Shown here: one piece after another, positions 1 through 7,489 of the stretch | Position numbering within the stretch: the stretch's first letter is position 1 | Layout of the letters: every line of letters starts with the position of its first letter | From: Gluconobacter roseus NBRC 3990 | GTDB lineage: Bacteria > Pseudomonadota > Alphaproteobacteria > Acetobacterales > Acetobacteraceae | NCBI RefSeq assembly: GCF_006538885.1 | Contig: NZ_BJLY01000001.1 | Location: 620,001 to 684,000 of the forward strand | Direction of reading: 5' to 3' | Length of the DNA: 64,000 nucleotides | The notes under the pieces: model-generated | What the model was told of the DNA's origin: nothing | What the model saw: only the letters and a program-made list of their open reading frames with translations | Databases searched by the model: none | Translations under genes and position numbers: made by a program

Positions 1-1
1 T

Positions 2-1351
2 CTCGACAACACCGGCCTCATGGGGGAGCTGCGTCGCATGGCGCGGACCTCCGGCGCGGTCGGCGGCATTGCGGCGCGGATGGCGGGCAGTCGTCTGGGC
101 TTCAAGACGGATAAGGGCGTTCATGCAGAGGGCCTGAAGTCCGCGTTGGGAAATCTCAAGGGGCCGCTGATGAAGGCGGCCCAGCTTCTCTCGACCATTC
201 CCGGCGCACTGCCCGAAGAATATGCCGATGAGCTGGCGCATCTGCAGTCCAACGCGCCGCCGATGGGCTGGAGCTTTGTGCGCCGTCGCATGCAGGCCGA
301 GCTTGGGGCGGGATGGGAAAAGCATTTCCGCTCCTTCAGTCATGAAGCCGTGGCGGCGGCGTCGCTCGGGCAGGTGCACCGGGCGCGGCTGGTCGATGGG
401 CGCGAAGTGGCGTGCAAGCTGCAATATCCGGACATGCAGGCAGCCGTGGATTCGGATTTGCGGCAGTTCCGGGCGGCGCTGGGTATTTACCGGCAGTTCG
501 AGACGGCGATCCGTCAGGACGAGGTCTATACCGAGCTGGCGGACCGGCTGCGTGAAGAGCTGGATTACCGGCGTGAGGCGAGTCATCTGCGTCTGTACCG
601 GGACATGCTTGCGGACACACCCGAAGTGACGGTGCCGGCTCCGGTCGAGGCGCTGTCCACCGGGCGGCTGCTGACGATGGACTGGGTGAGCGGGCGCAGC
701 ATGCGGGCCGTTCTGGACCAGAACCTGCCGCAGGAAGATCGCAATGCGATGGCGACGGCGCTGTTCAAGGCCTGGTACACGCCGGTCTATCGCTATGGTG
801 TCATTCACGGTGACCCGCATATGGGCAATTTCACCGTGCGGGACGATTATGGTCTGAATCTGCTGGATTTCGGGGCTGTTCGGGTCTTCTCGCCACGCTT
901 TGTGGAAGGGGTCATCGACCTGTTCACGGCGCTGCGGGAGAACAACGAGGAACTGGCGTTCCATGCGTATAGCAAATGGGGCTTCCAGGGCATTTCACGC
1001 GAGACGGCGAATATCCTGAATGAATGGGCGAAGTTCTTCTACCGGCCGCTGATGACGGACCGGGTGTGCTCCATGCAGGAGAGCAATGATCCGGCTGAGG
1101 CGCGTCAGGTTCTGGAGAAGGTCTATGACGGGCTGAAGCGCACGGGTGGTGTGAAGCTGCCGCGTGAGTTCGTGCTGATGGACCGTTCGGCGATCGGGCT
1201 TGGAAGCGCGTTCCTGCGTCTGGAGGCGCGGCTGAACTGGCACCGGATGTTCGAGGAGCTGATCGAGGGCTTTGACGTGAATGTGCTGGCGCAGCGTCAG
1301 AAGGACGCTCTGGCCAAGGCGAAGGTGCCGCCGGCGCTGTCTTCGCTCTAA
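2..1351 (+). CDS. ABC1/UbiB-family atypical kinase, 5' end outside the window
   Basis: This is a member of the ABC1/AarF/UbiB/COQ8 protein-kinase-like family, whose members support ubiquinone biosynthesis or other membrane lipid functions. Visible motifs are an Ala-rich loop with AAASLGQVHRA, the catalytic segment IHGDPHMGNF and the metal-binding LLDFGAVR. The frame is open to the window edge, and the ATG at 20 is preceded in frame by sense codons, so the true start is probably upstream. About 450 codons are present, close to full family length. The usually invariant KxGQ motif reads KAAQ here (segment KGPLMKAAQLLS), a variant I believe occurs in some alphaproteobacterial clades. Ubiquinone is the electron acceptor of the glucose dehydrogenase next door, but a direct functional link is only inference. 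The gene ends at a strong hairpin terminator. Confidence 0.85.
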   Translation, partial: LDNTGLMGELRRMARTSGAVGGIAARMAGSRLGFKTDKGVHAEGLKSALGNLKGPLMKAAQLLSTIPGALPEEYADELAHLQSNAPPMGWSFVRRRMQAELGAGWEKHFRSFSHEAVAAASLGQVHRARLVDGREVACKLQYPDMQAAVDSDLRQFRAALGIYRQFETAIRQDEVYTELADRLREELDYRREASHLRLYRDMLADTPEVTVPAPVEALSTGRLLTMDWVSGRSMRAVLDQNLPQEDRNAMATALFKAWYTPVYRYGVIHGDPHMGNFTVRDDYGLNLLDFGAVRVFSPRFVEGVIDLFTALRENNEELAFHAYSKWGFQGISRETANILNEWAKFFYRPLMTDRVCSMQESNDPAEARQVLEKVYDGLKRTGGVKLPREFVLMDRSAIGLGSAFLRLEARLNWHRMFEELIEGFDVNVLAQRQKDALAKAKVPPALSSL

Positions 1352-1368
1352 GGGCTTTCCGGTCATGG

Positions 1369-1406
1369 AAAAGGGGCGCTTCCTTTGCGGGAAGCGCCCC
1401 TTTTTT
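1369..1406. terminator. Bidirectional intrinsic terminator between the convergent kinase and glucose dehydrogenase genes
   Basis: A perfect hairpin has arms AAAAGGGGCGCTTCC and GGAAGCGCCCCTTTT around a short TTTGC-type loop. It is flanked by A residues on the left and six T residues on the right, so it can terminate transcription on both strands. It sits exactly between two convergent genes. Confidence 0.9.
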
Positions 1407-1418
1407 GTGTCTGCGCTC

Positions 1419-3785
1419 TTATTCTTCGGAGGGCAGGGCGTAGGCGATGACGTAGTCGCCGCGGTTCTTGTCGACGCCGGAGCGGGTCAGGCCGCCTGCG
1501 GTGACGACGATGAACTGTTTGCCGGTCTTGTCGGACATGTAGCTCATCGGAGCGGCCTGTGAGGCGACGGGGAGACGGGCTTTCCAGACGACTTCGCCGG
1601 TGTCGGTGTTGAGCGCGCGGACGTAGTTGTCGAGCGTGCCGGAGAAGAACACCAGGCCGGTATGGGTGGCGAGCGGGCCGCTCATGGTCGGCATGCCGAG
1701 CGGGATGGCGAGGCCGGGGACCATGCCGTGGATGGGCATGTCCTGGATGGTGCCAAGTGGCATGCTCCATTTGACCTTGCCGCTGCGCAGGTCGATGGCG
1801 TTCATCGTACCATAGGGCGGTTTTACGCAGGGGAGACCGGCGGGGGAGAAGAACATCGAGCGGACGACGCCCCAGGGGGTGCCTTTCTGTTCGGAATATT
1901 CGCCTTCCGAGCTGGGTTTGAAGCCGCTGCGGCGGGCTTCTTCCTGCTTCATGAACTTGCCCCACTGGGCCATGCGGATGTCGTTGACGAGCAGCGTTCC
2001 GGTGCTTTCATCCACGGCGCCGCCGCCCCAGTTGATGCCACCGTAATAGCCCGGATAGATGATGGTGGCCTGCTTCTCGTTGACGGGGGTGAACTCGCCT
2101 TCATAGCGGTAGGAGGCGAACTGGATACGGCACAGGAGTTGGTCGAAGATCGTGCCACCCCACATGTCGCTGGGTTTCAGGCGCTCTGTTCCGATGGAGA
2201 GGGCGGAATAGGGCTGTTCGGGGGCGAGGTACTGGTGTTCCGGTGCGCCGTCCTGCGGAACTTTCCGCATTTCCACGGGGACGATCGGGGTGCCGTCGCG
2301 GCGGTCGAGCACGAAGATCTGGCCGCGCTTGGTCATGGCGATGATTGCCGGGCGGGTGCCGCCATGGGCATCCGGAATGTCATAGAGGATGGGCTGGGCG
2401 GTGGCATCGTAGTCCACGAGATCGTGGTTGGCGGTGCGGAAGTGCCAGCGTTCATCGCCGGTTTTGGCGTCCACGGCTACGAAGGCGTCGTTATATTCAT
2501 CCGAAGCCTTGCTGCGGTCGCCGCCCCAGAAATCGGGGGTCTGGTTGCCGAGCGGGAAGAACACGAGGCTGAGTTTCGGGTCGTAGCTGGCGGTGCCCCA
2601 CATGTTGGGGGTTTCGGCGGGATAGATTTCGCCGTCAGCCAGCGGTGTGGTGCCGCGATGCGGGTTGGTGGCGTCCCAGGCCCAGACCTGTGCTCCCGTG
2701 CGGACGTCATAGCCGCGGACGACGCCGGAAGGCTCGCCGGTACGCTCGTTATCGGCGATGCGGCCGCCGACGACCACGATGTCACCGGCCACGAGGGGGG
2801 CCGCTGTCGGGTAGTAGGAGCCGGGGGCTGTCGGGCCGAGGCCGGTCAGGAGATTGACGTTGCCGTTCGTTCCGAAATCCGTGCAGGCCTGGCCGGTACG
2901 GGCGTCGATAGTGATGAGGCGGGCGTCGATTGTGGTGATGACGATGCGCGAGGCACAGGGCGCGTTGGCGTCCGTGGCCGTGCTGTCATGCCAGTAGCCG
3001 ACGCCACGGCAGCGCTGCCAGACTTTCGTCTGGGCGTGGGGATCGAACTTCCACTTTTCCGTGCCGGTATCGGGGTCGAGGGCCGAGACGATGTTGTGCG
3101 GCGAGCAGATATAGACCGTGTCGCCGATCTTGATGGGAGTACCCTGGAACTCGGCGCCGTTCAGTGCCATGTCGCCGGTGCGGTAGGTCCAGGCGACGCG
3201 GAGCTTGCTGACATTGTCGCGGTTGATCTGCGTGAAGCTGGCGTAGCGCGTGCCGGAAGCCGTGCGGCCATAGGCAGGCCAGTCATGGCCGGTCTGGTCA
3301 GGTTCGTTTGCGGCTGTGGTGTCCTGAGGGTGGGTAGTGTCCTGTGGGGCGATGGTCGGGTGGACCTGAAACATGCCGGCGAGGAAAGCCACGATGACGG
3401 CTCCGAGAGCGCCGGATGTGGCGCCCGTGACGGGGCGGGTGAAGTAGCGCCGGCCGGGGCCGCTGAGCCAGGGCGTCATGAGGGTCGCGATCAGGGCGAC
3501 GCACAGAAACACGATCAGGCGGGAGAAGCTGGGCCAGAAGCTGATGCCGACTTCTGCAAGCGACCACAGAACGGTGGCGAGCAGGAGGCCGAGGGCGATC
3601 CATGTCGAGAGGATGTTGCGACGGATCATGTAGTAGCTGCTGGCGGCGAGTGCGATACCGGCGAGGGCATAGAACCATGAGCCGCCAAAGGCGATGAGGC
3701 GTACACCTTCGATGATCAGGAAGGCGGCCATGAGGGCGCCGAGCAGTCCGATGATCATTGGAAGGATGCGGGGTGCGCTGTTCAT
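1419..3785 (-). CDS. gcd: Membrane-bound PQQ-dependent glucose dehydrogenase
   Basis: This quinoprotein oxidises D-glucose at C1 to glucono-delta-lactone on the periplasmic face and passes electrons to ubiquinone. The 788 residues match the mGDH family (about 796-808). Residues 1-145 form five hydrophobic helices (the membrane anchor). Residues from about 165 form the eight-bladed propeller with repeated DxxTGxxxW-type tryptophan-docking motifs. The segment HDLVDYDATAQP (about 454-465) holds the catalytic Asp region, and MTKRGQIFVLDR (484-495) holds the PQQ-contacting Lys. The start is the ATG at 3785. The gene is monocistronic, flanked by the bidirectional terminator downstream and 278 bp of intergenic DNA upstream. 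In acetic acid bacteria this enzyme drives rapid incomplete glucose oxidation. The identification rests on the anchor plus the PQQ propeller motifs and is firm. Confidence 0.96.
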   Translation of the reverse strand: MNSAPRILPMIIGLLGALMAAFLIIEGVRLIAFGGSWFYALAGIALAASSYYMIRRNILSTWIALGLLLATVLWSLAEVGISFWPSFSRLIVFLCVALIATLMTPWLSGPGRRYFTRPVTGATSGALGAVIVAFLAGMFQVHPTIAPQDTTHPQDTTAANEPDQTGHDWPAYGRTASGTRYASFTQINRDNVSKLRVAWTYRTGDMALNGAEFQGTPIKIGDTVYICSPHNIVSALDPDTGTEKWKFDPHAQTKVWQRCRGVGYWHDSTATDANAPCASRIVITTIDARLITIDARTGQACTDFGTNGNVNLLTGLGPTAPGSYYPTAAPLVAGDIVVVGGRIADNERTGEPSGVVRGYDVRTGAQVWAWDATNPHRGTTPLADGEIYPAETPNMWGTASYDPKLSLVFFPLGNQTPDFWGGDRSKASDEYNDAFVAVDAKTGDERWHFRTANHDLVDYDATAQPILYDIPDAHGGTRPAIIAMTKRGQIFVLDRRDGTPIVPVEMRKVPQDGAPEHQYLAPEQPYSALSIGTERLKPSDMWGGTIFDQLLCRIQFASYRYEGEFTPVNEKQATIIYPGYYGGINWGGGAVDESTGTLLVNDIRMAQWGKFMKQEEARRSGFKPSSEGEYSEQKGTPWGVVRSMFFSPAGLPCVKPPYGTMNAIDLRSGKVKWSMPLGTIQDMPIHGMVPGLAIPLGMPTMSGPLATHTGLVFFSGTLDNYVRALNTDTGEVVWKARLPVASQAAPMSYMSDKTGKQFIVVTAGGLTRSGVDKNRGDYVIAYALPSEE

Positions 3786-4022
3786 TGGAGGGTGTCTCCA
3801 CTGGTGGGAGACGCCACAAAGCTGCTGAAAGAAAGGCGAGGTGATCGGGTGTCCATCGTACTGGGATCCTTGGATCAGGATTGATCAGTGCGATGAATGG
3901 CATGTCTGCGCTTATGTGAAATATAACATTGATATGAGCAGAGATAACGGAACGGTCAACATAATGTCACAAGATGTATGTGATATGTTTTGTTGTTATG
4001 TGAGGAGCTGACCGGATGGCCG

Positions 4023-4051
4023 GATCCGGCGCCTGTGAGAGGCACCGGATC
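4023..4051 (-). terminator. Possible hairpin at the 3' end of the TonB receptor gene
   Basis: Arms GATCCGGCGCCT and AGGCACCGGATC flank a GTGAG loop just past the receptor stop codon. On the minus-strand RNA the single mismatch becomes a G-U pair. No good U-run follows, so termination is uncertain. The rest of 3786-4063 is noncoding and should hold the glucose dehydrogenase promoter; I could not define its -10/-35 boxes. Confidence 0.35.
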
Positions 4052-4063
4052 GCGGGGATCGGA

Positions 4064-6493
4064 TCAGAACTGGGCTGCGATCGTTCCGAAGAACTCGCGC
4101 GGGGCTGCGACGAACAGGTTGGCGTTGTCGTCACCGGCGACCGAGGCTGCGCCGTAGACGCCGCCGATATAGTTCTGGTTGTAGAGGTTGGAGATTCCGA
4201 AGGAGGTCTTGAGGCTCTGGGCAAAGCCGACCTTGCCGAAATCGTAGGCAACGTTGAGGTTTGACGTCCAGTAAGCCGGAATCTGCTCATCGTTGGTGTA
4301 GGTCATCTGACGTGCGCTTGTGTACGTCGTGTTGAAGTTGAAGGTTGCGTGGTGCCAGGTGTAGCTCACGTCAGCCTTGTACATGAACTTCGGGTAGTAG
4401 ACCTGACGCTTGCCCTTGATGCTCACGTAACCGCCGTTATAGGGCAGGTGCGAGTCTTCATAGGTGGCATCGTTCCAGCTGAAGCTGTTGGTGATGGCCA
4501 GACCGGGCAGGGGGCGGAGCGTGCCGGCGACGTCTGCGCCGTTCATGGTTTCACGACCCACATTCATGAACGAGCTGTAGGTGTTGCCGGTTGAGCCGCT
4601 CGTGATGGCTGCGAGGCGGTTGTAATAGTCGGTGTGGTAGAAATCTGCGCTTCCGGAGAAGTAGTGGGAGTTGAAGCGGTAGCCGACGACGTAGTTCCAG
4701 GTCCGCTCGGGGCGCAGGGACTTCTTGTTCTCGTCAAAGACGGTCTGTGCGGGGTTGGAAGCGCTGCCGAGACCTGACCACGGGGAGCCGCTGGAGCTCT
4801 GGGCCGAGTAGTCATAGGCACGCATGTTTTCAGCAATGTCGAAATAGACTTCGTGCTGGTTGAGGAAGTGATAGTCGAAGTTGAAATGCGGGAGGAAGGC
4901 GTTGGCAGCCGTCAGGTTCCCGGAGGCGGGGTGGCTGTAATAGACGCCCCATTCGGATAGCGAGCTCGTGTTGTCGACGCTGGTGCCGCCATGGGTTGTC
5001 TGCAGCAGGGACCGGAAGCCGGCTTCGACCGTCATGCCCGGGATGATCTGGTAGGTGTCCTGCAGGTAGAACTGGAACGTGTTGGTGTTGAAGGAATCAG
5101 ACCACCAGGTGGTGCCGTTCTTGAAGTCGGCGATGGAGGAATGCGGCGTGTTGACGCCGTCTTCATACATCATCATCGGGTAGTTGAAGCGGTCGTTCTC
5201 GTACCAGATGCCGGTTTTGATGTCGTTGTTATGGCCGGCATGGATGTCGAAGTTCTGGACGAAGCCCAGACGGCGGACATCGGGATGGCCGGTTTCCATG
5301 GCCATCGGGACCTGTGAGGTCGGCGAGATCAGGAACGGGTTGGTCGCGCTGTAATCGCCGTTGGAGATATGGGCATAGGCGATTGTCTTGGACGTGACGT
5401 TCGGGAAGAGCTGGAATTCACCCGTGATGGCCGAGAGATAGTTTCTCTGGGTCTGGGTGCCGTCATAGGCGTAATCGCCGATTTCGTCATTGGAGAGCAC
5501 GCCTTCGAGCCCGGCGGGGACGCCGCCATTCTGGGCGTAATAGGCGTACTGCTTGGCGAGTTCGTAATTGGGTTTCAGATAGGTCGTGTTGCGTCCCATC
5601 TTCTGCCACATGTTCTTGGTCAGGCCGAGATAGTTGTACTGCTCGAAGTTCGAGTAGTCGAAGACGGCCGTGATCTTGCCGCGGTCACCGACGGGCTGGA
5701 GCAGTTTGAAATTGGCCTGCTGTTCCTGCTGGTCGCCATAGCCCTTCCACAGATCCTGAGCGGTGCGGGCATAGGCAGCGTAGAATTTCGTGCCGCTGGA
5801 GTTCAGCTTGCCGCTGTCCACGCGGCCGTAGGTGCGGAAGCCGTTATAGCTGCCGAAGAGCTGGCTGATCTGGCCGCCTGCCTTGTCGGACGGGTCCGAG
5901 GAGGTGAAGGTGATGGCGCCCCCGAGGGTCTGGGCCGATGGGGTATCCAGTGCGCCTGCGCCCTGGGACATGGTCAGGCTGGTGATGTTTTCCTGGATTT
6001 CCATCTGGTCGACGCCGAGGCCGTTCCAGTTATGGAAGCCCTGGCCGCCCATCGGGATGCCGTCGAGCGAGACGCCGAGCTGGGTCTGGTTGAAGCCACG
6101 GACGTACAGAGTGTTGGCCACCGTATCGAGACCGAAGGCGTCATCGGAGGCGAAGTTGGCGCCCGGTGTCGTGAGCGCGAGAATCTGCATCGGGCTCGTG
6201 CCGGCGACGAAGTGATCCATCGTTTCGCGCGACACGACTTCCACCGCGCTGTGGGAGCCTCTGCGGCGCACATGGACGGTCATGGATTCGGAGCCGGATT
6301 TGACTTCCGTGTGCTTGCGGGGGGCTGGCGCGCGGTGCGTCGGGCCTGCGGCGCGGGCGTGATTCGCGTGAGTGGAACGATGCGGATGCGTTTTATGGTC
6401 GGCGTGGTCGGTGGTTTCGGCATGGGCAGAGCTGATCAGAAGGCCGATCAACGCAACGCCGGATAACAGATATCGTCCCAGATCTGACTGCAC
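4064..6493 (-). CDS. TonB-dependent outer-membrane receptor with a His-rich N-terminal linker
   Basis: The protein has 809 residues: a signal peptide (about 1-25, ending SSAHA), then a strongly His-rich stretch (about 26-65, with repeated DH, KTHPHR, THANHAR segments), then a plug domain (around VEVVSRETMDHF... TLYVRGFNQTQLGVSLDGIPMG), then a 22-strand-type barrel ending in the typical C-terminal aromatic residue (AAQF). Such receptors import scarce ligands (siderophores, cofactors, sugars) using TonB/ExbBD energy. The ligand cannot be read from sequence. The gene lies just upstream of, and in the same direction as, the PQQ glucose dehydrogenase, but 278 bp separate them. The upstream region is unusually AT-rich and probably regulatory. 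The His-rich linker could bind metal in the periplasm; this is inference. Confidence 0.9.
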   Translation of the reverse strand: MQSDLGRYLLSGVALIGLLISSAHAETTDHADHKTHPHRSTHANHARAAGPTHRAPAPRKHTEVKSGSESMTVHVRRRGSHSAVEVVSRETMDHFVAGTSPMQILALTTPGANFASDDAFGLDTVANTLYVRGFNQTQLGVSLDGIPMGGQGFHNWNGLGVDQMEIQENITSLTMSQGAGALDTPSAQTLGGAITFTSSDPSDKAGGQISQLFGSYNGFRTYGRVDSGKLNSSGTKFYAAYARTAQDLWKGYGDQQEQQANFKLLQPVGDRGKITAVFDYSNFEQYNYLGLTKNMWQKMGRNTTYLKPNYELAKQYAYYAQNGGVPAGLEGVLSNDEIGDYAYDGTQTQRNYLSAITGEFQLFPNVTSKTIAYAHISNGDYSATNPFLISPTSQVPMAMETGHPDVRRLGFVQNFDIHAGHNNDIKTGIWYENDRFNYPMMMYEDGVNTPHSSIADFKNGTTWWSDSFNTNTFQFYLQDTYQIIPGMTVEAGFRSLLQTTHGGTSVDNTSSLSEWGVYYSHPASGNLTAANAFLPHFNFDYHFLNQHEVYFDIAENMRAYDYSAQSSSGSPWSGLGSASNPAQTVFDENKKSLRPERTWNYVVGYRFNSHYFSGSADFYHTDYYNRLAAITSGSTGNTYSSFMNVGRETMNGADVAGTLRPLPGLAITNSFSWNDATYEDSHLPYNGGYVSIKGKRQVYYPKFMYKADVSYTWHHATFNFNTTYTSARQMTYTNDEQIPAYWTSNLNVAYDFGKVGFAQSLKTSFGISNLYNQNYIGGVYGAASVAGDDNANLFVAAPREFFGTIAAQF

Positions 6494-6975
6494 GGGCTGG
6501 TCCTAATTCTTCACGATGTAAATCCTGTAGGTCACGCTACGTCATAAAAATGCAACGAAACAACATATTTGTTAGTGAATTTGTGCATTTTTGGCGTTCT
6601 GTTTCATTATTACATCACCTCATTGCATTGTTTTTTGAATAATAAAGCGGAGGAAATTTTAGATTTACGAAAATATATGATCTGTATTCAAAGGGAATGA
6701 TTTTCGTTTGGGGATTATTGATCCAGATTTCGTGAAATAATTTTAATTTATTCTACGACATCAGAAGTAACCTTCTTCTGAAATCGTTATATTTTCGTAT
6801 ATGATTTCTTGAAAGCTCTTCGAAGCGAAGGCCCGGCTCACTATGGATTTTTGCGGTGCGAGAGTCAGGGCGCGAAGAGGACTTGGCCCGGCCGGCAGCC
6901 GGGTCTGAAGAGGGTGATGCAGGCTTTACCAGGCGGGGGTACCGGAGAGCGTCAGGAATGAAACATCCTGAAAAA
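6494..6975. other. AT-rich intergenic region, no gene recognised
   Basis: No convincing coding frame is seen here. About 6530-6830 is far more AT-rich than the surrounding GC-rich genome and lies upstream of the leftward TonB receptor, so it most likely carries that gene's promoter and operators. It contains a 7-bp perfect inverted repeat TCAGAAG/CTTCTGA (6761-6767 and 6775-6781) and a pair of 12-bp inverted copies of TACGAAAATATA. The right part (6840-6975) returns to high GC and includes a CCCGGC/GCCGGG hairpin near 6885-6903 beyond the stop of the next leftward gene. Confidence 0.6.
6666..6799. repeat. Widely spaced 12-bp inverted repeat in the AT-rich region
   Basis: TACGAAAATATA occurs at 6666-6677, and its exact reverse complement TATATTTTCGTA occurs at 6788-6799, about 110 bp apart. 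In so AT-rich a region a chance match is possible, but the pair could be two operator sites upstream of the TonB receptor. Confidence 0.4.
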
Positions 6976-7389
6976 TCAGAAGATTTCCTTGATGAGGTCG
7001 TTGCCGATGCTGAAGCCTGCGCCAGCTTCGACGGAGCGGGCGAAACCGGAATTGAGGATGTTCGAGACGAAGTTGTTGTCCGGCGCGGACTGAACCGGCT
7101 GGACGGGGACCTGCTGCGTGGGCTGCTGATAGCTCGGCTGCGTGCCGTAATCCTGCTGGGCGTTGGCGAGGGCGGCGTGGAGCTGTTGCAGGAGGTTCGT
7201 GACCTGCTGCTGTTCAGCCTGGAAGGCGAGGGCGAGTTCGCGCAGGTCGAGGGACCATTCGCGGGCCTGCATGTCGCCGGTCTGGGCCGCGGTCTGCATT
7301 TTGGAGCCGAGAGCCTGAAGGGCCTGCGCGGTCTGCTGGGCCTGCTGCTGGAGCTGGTTATAGGTCTGCTCGATCGTCTGGACGTCCAT
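6976..7389 (-). CDS. Hypothetical Gln-rich helical protein
   Basis: This 137-residue protein is not recognised. The chosen ATG at 7389 has a GGAAG ribosome-binding site about 8 nt upstream, and the frame upstream of it overlaps the uvrB start, so a longer version is unlikely. Residues 1-80 are predicted helical and Gln/Ala-rich (QTIEQTYNQLQQQAQQ), suggesting a coiled coil. Residues 81-105 are low-complexity Gln/Pro (YQQPTQQVPVQPVQ). The C-terminus (about 108-137, NFVSNILNSGFARSVEAGAG) may be amphipathic. No signal peptide or membrane helix is evident. It is divergent from uvrB. Confidence 0.7.
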   Translation of the reverse strand: MDVQTIEQTYNQLQQQAQQTAQALQALGSKMQTAAQTGDMQAREWSLDLRELALAFQAEQQQVTNLLQQLHAALANAQQDYGTQPSYQQPTQQVPVQPVQSAPDNNFVSNILNSGFARSVEAGAGFSIGNDLIKEIF

Positions 7390-7489
7390 GACCGTTCTTC
7401 CTTCAAAGATACGCCGGTCTTGATACCCCCGGGGAACGAGTCTCTCCATCCCTTTCAGCAATAAAATGTCATAAAGATACGCAGGTGGA

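Noticed and set aside
183..183. H183 of the COX1-like protein (residue number, not base) as a surviving CuB ligand
   Set aside because: It is offset by one residue from the conserved HPE position (HLPE here) and the other CuB ligands (HH) are DG, so copper binding is unlikely. The coordinates given are the residue index; the codon lies near base 14395.
1662..3680. A 672-codon open frame antisense to glucose dehydrogenase
   Set aside because: The PQQ dehydrogenase on the minus strand has clear motifs throughout; the opposite frame is Gly/Ala/Asp-rich and domainless.
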